The position numbers and the translations under genes were made by a program. From Chloroflexota bacterium (GTDB lineage Bacteria > Chloroflexota > Dormibacteria > Dormibacterales > Dormibacteraceae), in NCBI GenBank assembly GCA_005879945.1, contig VBHX01000176.1, positions 1 to 41,266 on the forward strand: a stretch of DNA of 41,266 nt. The letters are read 5' to 3'. The notes below the pieces were generated by a model. It made no database searches, was not told where the DNA came from, and saw only the letters and a list, made by a program, of their open reading frames with translations. Positions within the stretch are counted from its first letter, which is position 1. Each line of letters starts with the position of its first letter. This document shows positions 1 through 8,494 of this stretch, piece by piece.

Positions 1-396
1 CCCCCACGCGTTCCCGAAGAAAAGCACCACCGCGCCGGCTTGCTCGAACAGCAGGCACGCGAAGCTGCCGATCGTCCTCCACAGGACGCCCTGGTCGGCG
101 CTGCGGGCGGCCTGGCGGATGCTCGTATAGAGGATGAACTCCACCACCAGCAGCACTCCGAACAGCTCCACGGCAACCGCCTGCGCGTTCTGGCCGCCCA
201 TCAGCACAAGCGCGCAGCGGATGAAGACCGCGGTGAGGCCGGCGAGGATCGTGCGCGATCGATGGCGTTGAACCGGGTCGCCGACGATCTCCTGCAGGTG
301 CAGCGTCATCGCGACGAACACGAGCCCGGTGAGGGCGGCCGAGCCGCCGCCGACCATGACGAAATAGTCGTGCCACAGCGCCGGCTGATAGGTCAT
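1..396 (-). CDS. Membrane protein of unknown function, C-terminus cut by window edge
   Basis: An open reading frame of 132 codons runs from ATG at 396 off the window's left edge without a stop. It begins MTYQPALWHDYFVMVGG. The visible part has four hydrophobic stretches, roughly residues 12-33, 50-68, 77-95 and 110-130, so it is an integral membrane protein. The 'aalTGLVFVAmtLhL' stretch resembles small membrane proteins of unknown function that I associate with Actinobacteria. Its ATG overlaps the stop of the upstream hydrolase gene as ATGA (393-396), so translation is probably coupled to it. I cannot assign a function. The coding call rests on the open frame, the overlap and the membrane-protein composition. 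Confidence 0.75.
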   Translation of the reverse strand, partial: MTYQPALWHDYFVMVGGGSAALTGLVFVAMTLHLQEIVGDPVQRHRSRTILAGLTAVFIRCALVLMGGQNAQAVAVELFGVLLVVEFILYTSIRQAARSADQGVLWRTIGSFACLLFEQAGAVVLFFGNAWG

Positions 397-1280
397 CGCG
401 AGCGCTCGAGCAGGTCTCGAACGATTTCCGCCTCGTGCGTGAGCGAGGCGAAATGGCCCTCGTTGTGCCAGATCCGCACCTCGACTCGGGGCAGTTGGGC
501 TGCCGCGCGCTTCATCGCCGACAGCGGCGCATTGTGATCGTTGTCGCCGTGCCACCATGTGACCGCAGGCCGCACCGATTCGAGCTCGAAGTCCCAGCCG
601 CGGTGCAGGGCCATGGATTCGTCCGTCCAGCCCTCGGGCCCCTGCTGGAGCGCCTCCGCGGTGTTGGCGCGTGAGACACGCTGCCAGGCCGGGTCGTCCA
701 TGATCGCGCGGTCGTCAGGCGGCGCATCCGACAGCACTCCCTGCATGCCCTCGTCGCCGAGAAGCCGTTCGCGCACCTCCGCGAGCAGCTTGTGGAGCTC
801 ATCCCATCCACGCTCCGCGGCCGCGTAGCCGTCGGCGTTCACGCCCACCAACTGGCTGACCTCGTCGGCCTCCAGGGGCGATGCGCCGACGATCACCGCC
901 ACGGCAGTGACTCGATCCGGGTGCTTCGCAGCGATCGCGAGCGCATGAGGCCCGCCGCCGCTGGTGCCCATGACCGGCACCCGATCGAGGTTGTGATGGT
1001 CCAGCAGGGCTTTGAGGTCGTCCGCGATAACCGCGGTCCCTCGGCCTGGCAGCCGCGTCGAACCCCCATAGCCAGGCCGGTCCGCCAGCAGGTAGCGGGC
1101 ACCAAGCTCCCGCTGGATCGCGGGGTTTGGATGCCGGTACAGCCTGGAGCCAGGGGTTCCCTGCAGCCGCAGCACCGGGGTCCCGCCGGGCTCGCCCCAC
1201 CAGCGCCACGCAAGCGTGCGGCCGTCAGCGAGCTCCAGCCGGCCGTCTTCATAGCGGACGCCGTCCTCGGTCATGGCCAC
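393..1280 (-). CDS. Alpha/beta-fold hydrolase
   Basis: A 295-residue single-domain alpha/beta hydrolase, probably a cytoplasmic esterase or lipase-like enzyme of unknown substrate. Visible elements are the oxyanion-region QGTPGSRLY (about 40-48), DRPGYGGS (67-74), the nucleophile elbow GTSGGG with Ser107, the acid-loop motif GDND with Asp248 as likely acid, and His276 in NEGHF. The triad is therefore complete. The start is GTG at 1280; ATG at 1274 is an alternative. There is no Shine-Dalgarno sequence, but TAGTCT lies 6 nt before the GTG, which suggests a leaderless transcript separate from the liv operon upstream. The stop overlaps the next gene's ATG. Haloperoxidase- or haloalkane-like activity cannot be told apart from sequence alone. 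Confidence 0.88.
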   Translation of the reverse strand: MAMTEDGVRYEDGRLELADGRTLAWRWWGEPGGTPVLRLQGTPGSRLYRHPNPAIQRELGARYLLADRPGYGGSTRLPGRGTAVIADDLKALLDHHNLDRVPVMGTSGGGPHALAIAAKHPDRVTAVAVIVGASPLEADEVSQLVGVNADGYAAAERGWDELHKLLAEVRERLLGDEGMQGVLSDAPPDDRAIMDDPAWQRVSRANTAEALQQGPEGWTDESMALHRGWDFELESVRPAVTWWHGDNDHNAPLSAMKRAAAQLPRVEVRIWHNEGHFASLTHEAEIVRDLLERSR

Positions 1281-1286
1281 GGCAGG

Positions 1287-1292
1287 AGACTA
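1287..1292 (-). promoter_or_regulatory. Candidate -10 box for leaderless hydrolase transcript
   Basis: TAGTCT on the minus strand ends 6 nt before the GTG at 1280. No ribosome binding site lies between. This spacing is typical of leaderless genes, in which transcription starts at the start codon. No clear -35 box is visible. Confidence 0.45.
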
Positions 1293-1339
1293 ATGCCTGG
1301 CGAGGGCGGCAGCAAATTGCGCGGCGTTTCGCTGCCTGC

Positions 1340-2080
1340 TCAGAGTCCCAGGTATGCGCGCCGCACGCCGGGGTCGTCCTTGACCTCGTCCGCGGGTCCA
1401 CTCAGCGCGACTCGCCCGTTCTCGAGCACATATGCGCGTTTCGCGGCGTCGAGAGCGACCAGCACGTCCTGCTCGACGAGGATGAGCGCGGTGCCATCGC
1501 GGTTGATCTGCTGGACCACGTCGATCAAACGGTCGACGACCTTCGGCGCCAGGCCGAGGGATAGCTCGTCGACCATCAGCAGCTTCGGGCGGGCCATCAA
1601 CCCCCGGCCGATCGCGACCATCTGCTGCTCGCCTCCCGAAAGCGTGCCGGCCTCGCGCGCCAGCTTGTCCTTCAGCGCCGGGAAGTGATCCAGCACGCGC
1701 GCGATATCGTCGCCGACCTCGCGATCGCGCCGCAGGTATGCGCCCAGGAGAAGGTTCTTCTCGACCGACAGGGTTCCGAACAGGCGGCGTCCCTGAGGCA
1801 CGTGAGCGACGCCCTTCTGGACGAGCACCTCGGGCCGCGCATTGGTCACGGTCTCGCCGGCGAGCACCATCGTCCCGGACGTGGCCCGAACAAGGCCGCT
1901 CAGGACGCCGAGCAGGGTCGACTTGCCGGCGCCGTTCGCGCCCACCAGCGCGACCAACTCACCGCTGGCCACGTCGAGGTCGATCCCGAACAGGACCGGA
2001 CCCGCGCCGAATCCGGCGGTCAGGCCCCGGACTTCCAGGAGGGATTCAGGACTTGAGCCGTTTCGCAAAGCGCTCGCCAA
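1340..2080 (-). CDS. livF: Branched-chain amino acid ABC transporter ATP-binding protein LivF
   Basis: Second ATPase of a HAAT-family (Liv) importer; it hydrolyses ATP at the cytoplasmic face to drive uptake of branched-chain amino acids or related compounds. A canonical Walker A (GANGAGKST, 47-55), Q-loop VPQGRRLF (94-101), signature LSGGE (147-151) and Walker B ending DE (171-172) are visible. At 246 residues it has the usual LivF length. The start is uncertain: TTG at 2080 overlaps the 3' end of livG by 35 nt, and no ATG or GTG exists before the first beta strand (LLEVRGL). It is the last gene of livJ-H-M-G-F, and 59 nt separate it from the next gene, which seems to have its own promoter. 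Confidence 0.93.
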   Translation of the reverse strand: MASALRNGSSPESLLEVRGLTAGFGAGPVLFGIDLDVASGELVALVGANGAGKSTLLGVLSGLVRATSGTMVLAGETVTNARPEVLVQKGVAHVPQGRRLFGTLSVEKNLLLGAYLRRDREVGDDIARVLDHFPALKDKLAREAGTLSGGEQQMVAIGRGLMARPKLLMVDELSLGLAPKVVDRLIDVVQQINRDGTALILVEQDVLVALDAAKRAYVLENGRVALSGPADEVKDDPGVRRAYLGL

Positions 2081-2807
2081 GGTAGGCCTGGATCACACGC
2101 TCGTCACGAAGCACCACCTCGGGCTCTCCCTGGGCCAGGACATGACCGCTCTCCAGGACGATCGCGCGCCGGCAGACCCCGATGATGACTCGCATCACGT
2201 GCTCGATCAGCAGCACGGTCACGCCCGTTGCATGCACCGCCCGCACCATGTCGAGCGCCTCATCGATCTCGACGTTGTTGAGCCCGGCCATGACCTCGTC
2301 GAGCAGCAGCAGGTGCGGCCTCGCCGCGACCGCTCGTGCCACCTCCAGCCGCTTGCGGTCCGGAATGGTCAGCGCCGAAACCGGCAGGGATGCCTTCGCC
2401 TTCAACCCGACCAGCTCGAGCACCTGGTCGGCCAGTTCGAAAGCCGCCCTGGGGGCGCGCCGGCCGGACGCGTTGCCGAACAGCGCGCCGACAGCTGCGT
2501 TTTCGCGCACGGTCATGGAGCCGAACGGGCGCACGATCTGGAATGTGCGGCCGATCCCAAGCTTGGCGATTCGGTAGGACGGCATGCCCGCGATCGAGAC
2601 CCCCTCCCACTTGATGTCACCGCCGTCCAGCCGGTGCACGCCGCTGATGCAGTTGAGCAGCGTGGTCTTGCCGGCGCCATTGGGCCCGATGATGCCGACG
2701 ATCTCGCCCTTCGCGATCTGGAACGTGACACTGTCGACCGCGGCCACACCTCCGAAGCGCTTGGTCACGCCGTGCAGCTCCAGCTGAGGCGCCGCGGCCT
2801 CGTTCAC
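2046..2807 (-). CDS. livG: Branched-chain amino acid ABC transporter ATP-binding protein LivG
   Basis: A 253-residue ATPase partner of LivF. Walker A is GPNGAGKTT (41-49), the Q-loop Gln is 90, and Walker B is LLLLDEVMAGLN with Asp170 and Glu171; DEVMAGL is characteristic of LivG. The ABC signature departs from LSGGQ: the aligned stretch reads LTIPD followed by RKRLEVARA (146-159). I have seen similar LT..DRKRLE forms in this family, so I read it as a subfamily trait rather than decay. The start is GTG at 2807, overlapping the livM stop as GTGA. Its own 3' end overlaps the proposed livF start. Confidence 0.94.
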   Translation of the reverse strand: MNEAAAPQLELHGVTKRFGGVAAVDSVTFQIAKGEIVGIIGPNGAGKTTLLNCISGVHRLDGGDIKWEGVSIAGMPSYRIAKLGIGRTFQIVRPFGSMTVRENAAVGALFGNASGRRAPRAAFELADQVLELVGLKAKASLPVSALTIPDRKRLEVARAVAARPHLLLLDEVMAGLNNVEIDEALDMVRAVHATGVTVLLIEHVMRVIIGVCRRAIVLESGHVLAQGEPEVVLRDERVIQAYLGERFAKRLKS

Positions 2808-3886
2808 AGCGACGTCTCCCGGAGCGACTGCCGCAGGTATGACCAGCTCAACCGGCTGGAACCGCCGAAGAAATCGATGACTCCACGGGGCACGAAGATC
2901 ACCACTACGACGAGGAGGACACCGAGGATGACCTGGGCGACGATCGGACGCGCGTCAACCGAAACGAACGGGATGTCGACAGAGATCGGCAGGCTCCCGC
3001 CCAGAAACTGGATCAGCAGCTGCAGCAAGACTGCGCCGGCCGCCGGGCCGAAAACCGTCCCGGTGCCGCCCAGCAGCGCCATCAGGATCATCTGGACGTT
3101 GTATTCGATCGGGAACGCGTTGTCCTGGTTGATGAAGACGTTCCACTGCGAGAAGATCCCGCCCGCGAGACCCGTGAGCGCGGCCGCGAGCGCAAACGCC
3201 GCGACCTTGTACGCGGTGGTGTTGACGCCGAGGACCGCGGCCGCCTCTTCGTTCTCGCGGATGGCGATGAGGCCGTACCCGAACCGGCTGCGGAGAACCC
3301 GCCATGTGACGGCGATCGCGACAGCCGCCACGGCCACCATCAGATAGAAGAAGAACAGGCCGCGGTTGTCGATCGCGAAAATCGGAAGGAACAGGCCGCT
3401 CGCGCCTCCGAAGACCGGCTGCCCGTTGTAGTCGATGTTCTGCACCAGCTCTCCCACTGCCACGCCGACGCCAAGGCTGGCGACGGCGAAGTAATGTCCG
3501 CGCAGTCGGAGAAGGGGAAGCCCGACCAGCGCGGCAAACGCGGCCGCGACCACAGGCGCCAGCGGGAGCGCGACGAGGAATGGCCATTTCGCCTTGGCCA
3601 CGAGCATTCCCGTCGTGTAGGCGCCGATGCCGAAGAAAGCCACGTTGCCGAACGCGGCATATCCAGTGATGCCGCCGATGATGTTCCAGGCAGTCGCCAT
3701 GACGACGAACATGGCGATGATCGTCGCGATGCGGAACCAGAGCCGATCCGCAAGCAATGGGACGTTGGCCGACTGCGCTGCGTCAAGAGATGTGATCGGG
3801 GCAAGCAGCGCATACGCGACGAGGATCGCGCCCACAATCACGAACAGCCGGCGCCAACGATCGATTGACGCGGCCCTGGCGATCAT
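2804..3886 (-). CDS. livM: Branched-chain amino acid ABC transporter permease LivM
   Basis: A 360-residue inner-membrane permease that pairs with LivH to form the translocation channel. The sequence has about nine to ten hydrophobic segments. Family landmarks include GITGYAAFGNVAFFGIGAYTTG (after residue 70), LPLLRLRGHYFAVASLGVG, the cytoplasmic coupling stretch RSRFGYGLIAIRENEEAAAVLGVN, and LLGGTGTVFGPAAGA. These are typical LivM motifs. The ATG start overlaps the livH stop (ATGA, 3883-3886) and its stop overlaps the livG GTG, so the operon is tightly coupled. The N-terminal 45 residues are an extra hydrophobic segment common in LivM. Confidence 0.95.
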   Translation of the reverse strand: MIARAASIDRWRRLFVIVGAILVAYALLAPITSLDAAQSANVPLLADRLWFRIATIIAMFVVMATAWNIIGGITGYAAFGNVAFFGIGAYTTGMLVAKAKWPFLVALPLAPVVAAAFAALVGLPLLRLRGHYFAVASLGVGVAVGELVQNIDYNGQPVFGGASGLFLPIFAIDNRGLFFFYLMVAVAAVAIAVTWRVLRSRFGYGLIAIRENEEAAAVLGVNTTAYKVAAFALAAALTGLAGGIFSQWNVFINQDNAFPIEYNVQMILMALLGGTGTVFGPAAGAVLLQLLIQFLGGSLPISVDIPFVSVDARPIVAQVILGVLLVVVVIFVPRGVIDFFGGSSRLSWSYLRQSLRETSL

Positions 3887-4752
3887 CGCAGCCGGCCCAG
3901 CAAACCCTGCGGTCGCGTGACCAGGACCAGCACCATCAGGCCGAACGCGATGGCGTTGGCGAACACCGAGCCTGACCCTGGAATCGACTGCCCGAACGCC
4001 TCGACCAGCCCGAACGCAAGGCCTCCAACTACGGTGGCGCTGACCCTCCCGAGACCCCCGAGGATCACGACGACGAACGCCTGCAGCGTGTAGGGCTCGC
4101 CGGCAGTCGGCGTGATGGCCTGGATCATCGCGATCAGGCCGCCGGCCACTCCAGCGCAGGCCGCGCCGAGGCCAAACGTGACCGCGTATGCGTGGCGGAG
4201 GTCGATGCCCACGAGCTGAGCGGCGTCGCGGTCGGCCGCGATGGCGTTGATCGCCAGGCCGATCCTCGTGCGGTTGAGGATGAACGCCAGCGCAGCCGAC
4301 AGCGCGATTGCCACTGCGAGCGAGAACAGCGACACGTACGGAATGACGATCGGACCGAGCTCGATCCCCTGACCCGAATACGAAGGCGTGACCGAGCGAA
4401 AGTCAGAGCCGAAGATCAGGAGCAGGATGTTGACGATCACGAGGTTCACGCCAAACGTCAGCAGGAAGGTGAACAGCAGCGGCGCGCGGATGATCCGGTT
4501 GATCAAGCCACGCTGAAGCAAGTAGCCGAAAACGAACAGCGCCACCGCGTCTACCGGCAGGGTCAGGAATGGGTCGATGTGAAGGGCGGAGAACAGCTGC
4601 CACGTTATGTAGCCGCCGATGATCACGAGCGCGCCGTGCGAAAGGTTGACGATGTTGAGTACGCCCCACACCAGGCCGAAGCCGACCCCCACCGCGACGT
4701 AGATCCCTCCGGCCAGCAGGCCGAGAATGACCAGCTGGACGAAGTCCGCCAA
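3883..4752 (-). CDS. livH: Branched-chain amino acid ABC transporter permease LivH
   Basis: A 289-residue permease, partner of LivM. It opens with the family hallmark FVQLVILGLLAGGIYV followed by GLVWGVLNIVNLSHGALVIIGGY. The coupling loop RTRIGLAINAIAADRDAAQLVGID and the C-terminal ILGGLGRVSATVVGGL and RPQGLLGR are also diagnostic. About eight transmembrane segments are present. It lies 29 nt after the binding-protein gene and overlaps livM by 4 nt. Substrate specificity (leucine/isoleucine/valine, amide or aromatic compounds) cannot be read from the permease. Confidence 0.95.
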   Translation of the reverse strand: MADFVQLVILGLLAGGIYVAVGVGFGLVWGVLNIVNLSHGALVIIGGYITWQLFSALHIDPFLTLPVDAVALFVFGYLLQRGLINRIIRAPLLFTFLLTFGVNLVIVNILLLIFGSDFRSVTPSYSGQGIELGPIVIPYVSLFSLAVAIALSAALAFILNRTRIGLAINAIAADRDAAQLVGIDLRHAYAVTFGLGAACAGVAGGLIAMIQAITPTAGEPYTLQAFVVVILGGLGRVSATVVGGLAFGLVEAFGQSIPGSGSVFANAIAFGLMVLVLVTRPQGLLGRLR

Positions 4753-4781
4753 GGCCTACTGTCCCGGCGGAATCGTTCGGA

Positions 4782-6005
4782 TCAGCGCTGGTCCCAGGCC
4801 GGGGTCGGGTACATCGGCTTGGCGTCCGCGATGTCCTGCGGATAGACCGTGTGGTGCACGCCATCCTGGATCTGCTCCACGACCATCGGCTTGTAGATGT
4901 TGATCCCGCGGGCGTCGAACTTGACCTGTCCGAAGAAGACCGTCACGTCCAGCCCAGCGAGGGCATCGCGAACTTTCTTGGGGTCGAGCGACCCGGCGTT
5001 CTCGATGGCGCGCTCGAGCGCGAGGCAGGCCGCGGTGGATTCGGCGACGTGGTAGTCAGGGTCGCCCAGCCCCGGGTACTTGGCCTTGTACGCGGCGACG
5101 TATTGGGCCACTGTCAGGTAGAAGGCCGGCGTGTACTTGACCTGGGGCGTCCACTGGGAGCCGTCGAAGACGAAGTTGGCGTCCTTGCCCAGGGCCGCGA
5201 TGAAGTCGGGCGTGGAGGGCCCGACTGAGTACGCGAACAGCTTCGCGTTCAGCTTCTGCTCTTTGGCCGCCTTGTTGATGGCGATCGCCTCCTGAAGGTG
5301 GCCCGAATTGAGAACAATGTCGGGGTTGACAGCCTTCGCCGCCTGCACCTCGGCAGTCAGGTTCGTGGTGCCGTTCTTGTACTTCTTGAACACCGCGACG
5401 CTCATGCCCTTGGTGGTCGCATACGCGACGACGGCGTTGGCGACTTCGAGGCTGAAGTTGTCGTCGGCGCTCAGCATGGCGACGCTCGCCGGTCTCGGGG
5501 TGAGAGTGAGCGCCAGGTCGATGACGCCCTGGAGGTACTTGTTGGCGGGGCTGAGCACCCCGAACGTGTACTTGTAGCCCTGGTTGAAGATCGACTGGGC
5601 CGCGCCGTTGGCTTCGACCATCGGGATCGCGTTCTGTTCGGCGATGGCCGCATCGGTCGCGGTAGCCGCGCTGCCGTATGGGCCGAGCAGGAAGTTGGCC
5701 TTGTCCTCGGTGATGAGCTTCTGCATCAGCACCGCCGACTGATTGGCGTTGCTGGTGTCGTCGTAGTACTTGATCGTGACCGGGTGCTTGACGTTGTTCA
5801 CGACGATTCCGCCCTTCGCGTTGATCCAATCGAGCCAGAGGTCGTAGCCCTGCTTGGTGAGCGTCGACTCCTTGGTCAGGGATCCGGTCAGGCCGAGTGG
5901 GGCCCCCAGGGTGATCGTCGAGCCCGTCGTCGGTCCGCTGCTGCTGGACGTGCCGCACGCAACCACGGCCAAGGCCGCAACAGCGAGCAATGCCCACTTG
6001 CGCAT
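4782..6005 (-). CDS. ABC transporter substrate-binding lipoprotein, branched-chain amino acid type (LivJ/LivK-like)
   Basis: A 407-residue lipid-anchored binding protein that delivers the substrate to LivHM. The start at ATG 6005 gives a classic lipoprotein signal peptide, MRKWALLAVAALAVVACG, with lipobox VVAC; an upstream in-frame extension to 6122 is mostly charged and unlikely. The mature protein is a type I periplasmic-binding fold: ITLGAPLGLTGSL at the N-terminus, INAKGGI, NFLLGPYGSAATA, and ASVAMLSADDNFS. It heads the liv operon. A GGGGG run about 6 nt before the ATG is a weak ribosome binding site. TAAGAT at 6049-6054 on the minus strand is a possible -10. The ligand could be an amide, aromatic acid or branched-chain amino acid. 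Confidence 0.93.
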   Translation of the reverse strand: MRKWALLAVAALAVVACGTSSSSGPTTGSTITLGAPLGLTGSLTKESTLTKQGYDLWLDWINAKGGIVVNNVKHPVTIKYYDDTSNANQSAVLMQKLITEDKANFLLGPYGSAATATDAAIAEQNAIPMVEANGAAQSIFNQGYKYTFGVLSPANKYLQGVIDLALTLTPRPASVAMLSADDNFSLEVANAVVAYATTKGMSVAVFKKYKNGTTNLTAEVQAAKAVNPDIVLNSGHLQEAIAINKAAKEQKLNAKLFAYSVGPSTPDFIAALGKDANFVFDGSQWTPQVKYTPAFYLTVAQYVAAYKAKYPGLGDPDYHVAESTAACLALERAIENAGSLDPKKVRDALAGLDVTVFFGQVKFDARGINIYKPMVVEQIQDGVHHTVYPQDIADAKPMYPTPAWDQR

Positions 6006-6063
6006 CTCAAACCCCCGTATCAACCTCGTCAGCTGATGCCGAGTGATCATCTTAGTCCGTCGG

Positions 6064-7251
6064 TTACGACCCCGCGATCTCGGAGAGTGGGGCTCCCACC
6101 ATCGAGCCTGGGTAGTGAGCACGCGCGAGCGCGGCCACGACGACGACCGGAACTGTGACCACGGCCGCGATCAGAAAGAGCTCGGCGAACTGACGCGACT
6201 GGGCGAACAACGCGCCCAGCCCGGATCCGATCGCACCGCCGGTGAACGCGCTGGTCACGAAGAGCGCGGCGGCTGTTCCGCGAACCTCGGGCGCGATCTC
6301 AGTCGCCCACGCCTGCATCGTCGAGTGGAAGATCGAGTAGAAGCCGCCGATCATGACGCTGGCCAGAAGGATGCCTGCGATGTGCTGGTCGACGGCTGCA
6401 GCCAGGTAGCCCATGACTCCAATGGCGCCGCCGGCGCTGATCAGGACCCACGCGGGCGTCCGCGAGGCGATTCGTTTGATCACGCGCGTGCCCGCAAGGA
6501 CCGCCCCGCCGTAGGTGGCGACCACCAGCCCCGCCACCGCCGGGTTCGCTCCAGTCGACTCCAGCGCCGGGGCGAAGTAGACGAGGAATCCAAGGACCAT
6601 CGCCCCCTCCGGGACCGCGAACAGGATCAGGAATCGCGCCCACGGGCGCCGCAGGGCTTGGCGGAGCTGAACCACCGGGCCGCCGATGGGCGGCGGCGGG
6701 CTCGACTCCGGCATCCTGCGCAGCGCCACCACGAGCACGGCCGCCAGCACCGCGGTGACCGCGAACGTCGGCCTCCAGCTGAGGTAATGGGCGAACAGCC
6801 CCGCGCCGAGACTGCCGGCTGCGGTGCCGAGTGCGACTGCGGCGAGCACATCGGCGATGACGGCCTGGCGCTCTTTGAAGGGAACCATGTCGCCCACGTA
6901 GACGAGCGCCGTCGGCAGGATGGCGCACACCGACGCGCCGGCGATGATTCGCGCCGCGAGCAGGAAATCAAGGTTGGGGGCGACCGCTGAAAGAGCGCAC
7001 GCAGCCGCGGTGGCTGCGAGGCTGATGCGGATGATGCGAATGCGGCCGACGCGGTCTGAGGCAAAGCCCCAGAACGGCTGCGCCAGGCCGTACGCGAAGT
7101 AGTACGCGGTGGCGGCGATCGCGACTGCGCCCAGCTGCACGTGAAAGTCGAGCGCGATGGGGATCACCAGCGGTGCGACGGCGAAGCGGTCGATCATGGT
7201 CACGAACGGGCCGGCCGAAAGGAGCCGGACGTCGAACCCCGCATCGCGCAT
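6064..7251 (-). CDS. MFS transporter
   Basis: A 395-residue major facilitator with about 12 hydrophobic helices. The loop 2-3 motif FWGFASDRVGRIRIIR (near residues 60-76) matches the MFS signature GxxxDRxGRR, and the first helix carries MIDRFAVAPLVIPIAL as in sugar/drug antiporter-like carriers. The two halves are joined by a charged linker near 190-205 (MPESSPPPPIGGP). Substrate unknown; drug or metabolite efflux is the common role of this type. The ATG at 7251 has no Shine-Dalgarno sequence, but TAGTCT lies 8 nt upstream. Its stop is 58 nt before the binding-lipoprotein start on the same strand. Confidence 0.9.
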   Translation of the reverse strand: MRDAGFDVRLLSAGPFVTMIDRFAVAPLVIPIALDFHVQLGAVAIAATAYYFAYGLAQPFWGFASDRVGRIRIIRISLAATAAACALSAVAPNLDFLLAARIIAGASVCAILPTALVYVGDMVPFKERQAVIADVLAAVALGTAAGSLGAGLFAHYLSWRPTFAVTAVLAAVLVVALRRMPESSPPPPIGGPVVQLRQALRRPWARFLILFAVPEGAMVLGFLVYFAPALESTGANPAVAGLVVATYGGAVLAGTRVIKRIASRTPAWVLISAGGAIGVMGYLAAAVDQHIAGILLASVMIGGFYSIFHSTMQAWATEIAPEVRGTAAALFVTSAFTGGAIGSGLGALFAQSRQFAELFLIAAVVTVPVVVVAALARAHYPGSMVGAPLSEIAGS

Positions 7252-7259
7252 GCCCCATC

Positions 7260-7265
7260 AGACTA
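7260..7265 (-). promoter_or_regulatory. Candidate -10 box for MFS gene
   Basis: TAGTCT on the minus strand ends 8 nt before ATG 7251, with no ribosome binding site between. It is the same hexamer as at 1287-1292 and has a similar spacing, consistent with leaderless transcription. Confidence 0.4.
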
Positions 7266-7282
7266 GGGCGAGGCGCGATCGA

Positions 7283-7465
7283 CTACCGGATGGCTCTCCG
7301 GACGCCGGCAAGAATGCCGGCGCCGATCACGCATGCGAGGCCGATCCAGAACCACAGCATCTGGCCCGTCATGAAGCTGCCCTTGACGTACCCGAGCCCC
7401 TGGCCCATCCATACGAGGCCGACCAGGAGGAGAAGCGCCGCCAAGACCAGGACTCCAGATTTCAT
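7283..7465 (-). CDS. Small two-helix membrane protein, unknown function
   Basis: A 60-residue protein with two transmembrane helices (about residues 3-22 and 34-54) joined by a short loop containing GLGYVKGSFMTGQ. I recognise the pattern 'llvGLvWmGQGlGyvkGSfMTGq...iGl' from small membrane proteins widespread in Actinobacteria and relatives, with no known function. The ATG is at 7465. It lies between htpX and the MFS gene on the same strand, with gaps of 46 and 31 nt, so co-transcription with htpX is possible. Confidence 0.8.
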   Translation of the reverse strand: MKSGVLVLAALLLLVGLVWMGQGLGYVKGSFMTGQMLWFWIGLACVIGAGILAGVRRAIR

Positions 7466-7511
7466 CAGGTGTTCGTACGCGGCCAGGTTACGCGGGATTT
7501 ACCCCACGAAC

Positions 7512-8393
7512 TCAGAGGCTGCGCCTCGAGTTCGGGGGGCGTGCCGCCATCGCCTCGAGCCTGCGGATCCTTTCTTCGACCGGTGGGTGGGTGCTGAACA
7601 GGTTCCCGATCGTCTGGCCCGAGAGTGGATTGACGATGTAGAGGTGGGCGAATGCCGGCGATGCGGTCTGCGACGGGATCACCTGAGTCGCGCGCTCGAG
7701 CTTCCGCAGCGCCGACGCCAGCGCCATCGGATCACCCGAGACCTCGGCGCCGGTGTGATCCGCCTCGTACTCGCGTGAACGTGACACTGCCAGCTGGATG
7801 AGGGCGGCCGCAATGGGAGCCAGGATGATCAGGAGCAGGCCGCCGATGAGGCCTCCCGCTCCCCTGTCGCGATCGTCGCGGCCTCCGTAGCCGCCGAACA
7901 TGAGGCCCCACTGGGCGACATTGGCGATGAGGGTGATCGCCCCCGCGAGCACGGCCACGACAGAGCTGATCAGGATGTCGCGGTTGCGCACGTGCGCGAA
8001 CTCGTGCGCCAACACGCCATAGAGCTCCTCCTCGTCGAGGATTCGCAGCAGGCCCTCGTTGACGCAGATGGCAGCGTGGGAAGGGTTGCGTCCGGTGGCA
8101 AAAGCGTTAGGCGAAGGGTCCGGACTCACGTAAACGCGCGGCTTGGGCACGTGGTACTGGGTCGCGAGCCTTTCCGCGAGCCGGTGCAGCATCGGGGCTT
8201 CGGCCGGCCCGACCTCATGCGCCTGCGCCGCGGCGAGCGCGATCCGGTCGCTGAACCAGTAGGCCACCCCGTTCATGACCACCGCCACGCCGAGGAAGAG
8301 CAGCATGCCGCCGTTGCCCAGCCATACCCGGCCGATCAGAACCAGCAGGACCGTCAGTAGGACCATCCAGAAAGCCGTCTTGAGCTGATTCAT
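7512..8393 (-). CDS. htpX: M48 family zinc metalloprotease HtpX
   Basis: A 293-residue membrane protease homologous to HtpX, which in E. coli degrades misfolded membrane proteins alongside FtsH. Two N-terminal helices (about 7-25 and 30-47) precede the cytosolic catalytic domain. The zinc motif HEFAH is at 130-134, and the third ligand lies in REYEADHTG around residues 205-213. SPDPSPNAFATGRNP (90-104) is the usual M48 motif. Two more hydrophobic segments follow the HExxH (about 141-160 and 178-198). The ATG at 8393 sits inside a perfect inverted repeat (8383-8398). A purine-rich GGGAGGGAAG lies about 11 nt upstream. Confidence 0.96.
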   Translation of the reverse strand: MNQLKTAFWMVLLTVLLVLIGRVWLGNGGMLLFLGVAVVMNGVAYWFSDRIALAAAQAHEVGPAEAPMLHRLAERLATQYHVPKPRVYVSPDPSPNAFATGRNPSHAAICVNEGLLRILDEEELYGVLAHEFAHVRNRDILISSVVAVLAGAITLIANVAQWGLMFGGYGGRDDRDRGAGGLIGGLLLIILAPIAAALIQLAVSRSREYEADHTGAEVSGDPMALASALRKLERATQVIPSQTASPAFAHLYIVNPLSGQTIGNLFSTHPPVEERIRRLEAMAARPPNSRRSL

Positions 8394-8398
8394 CAGCT
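8383..8398. repeat. Inverted repeat overlapping the htpX start codon
   Basis: AGCTGAT-TC-ATCAGCT is a perfect 7-bp inverted repeat with a 2-bp centre; the htpX ATG (8391-8393) lies in its centre and right arm. It could be an operator. A hairpin with a 2-nt loop is strained, so an RNA role is less likely. Confidence 0.4.
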
Positions 8399-8494
8399 GG
8401 ATTCTTCCCTCCCCTGACAGCGGCTAATCGCAAATCGAGCTTCCCACCGCGGCCGCAGGGCCGCTCCCGAGCCGCTGGCGGGGGGACCCCAAAG

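Noticed and set aside
2484-2527. Non-LSGGQ signature in LivG as a novel ATPase variant
   Set aside because: Similar LT..DRKRLE forms occur among LivG proteins as I recall, and all other ATPase motifs are intact. It is likely a subfamily feature.
1842-3347. A 501-codon plus-strand frame
   Set aside because: It is antisense to livG and livM, both with full family motifs. Composition is typical of GC-rich shadow frames.
6049-6054. TAAGAT as the promoter of the liv operon
   Set aside because: There is no -35 at proper spacing, and it would lie at the 3' end of the preceding MFS gene. It is kept only as a mention in the binding-protein entry.
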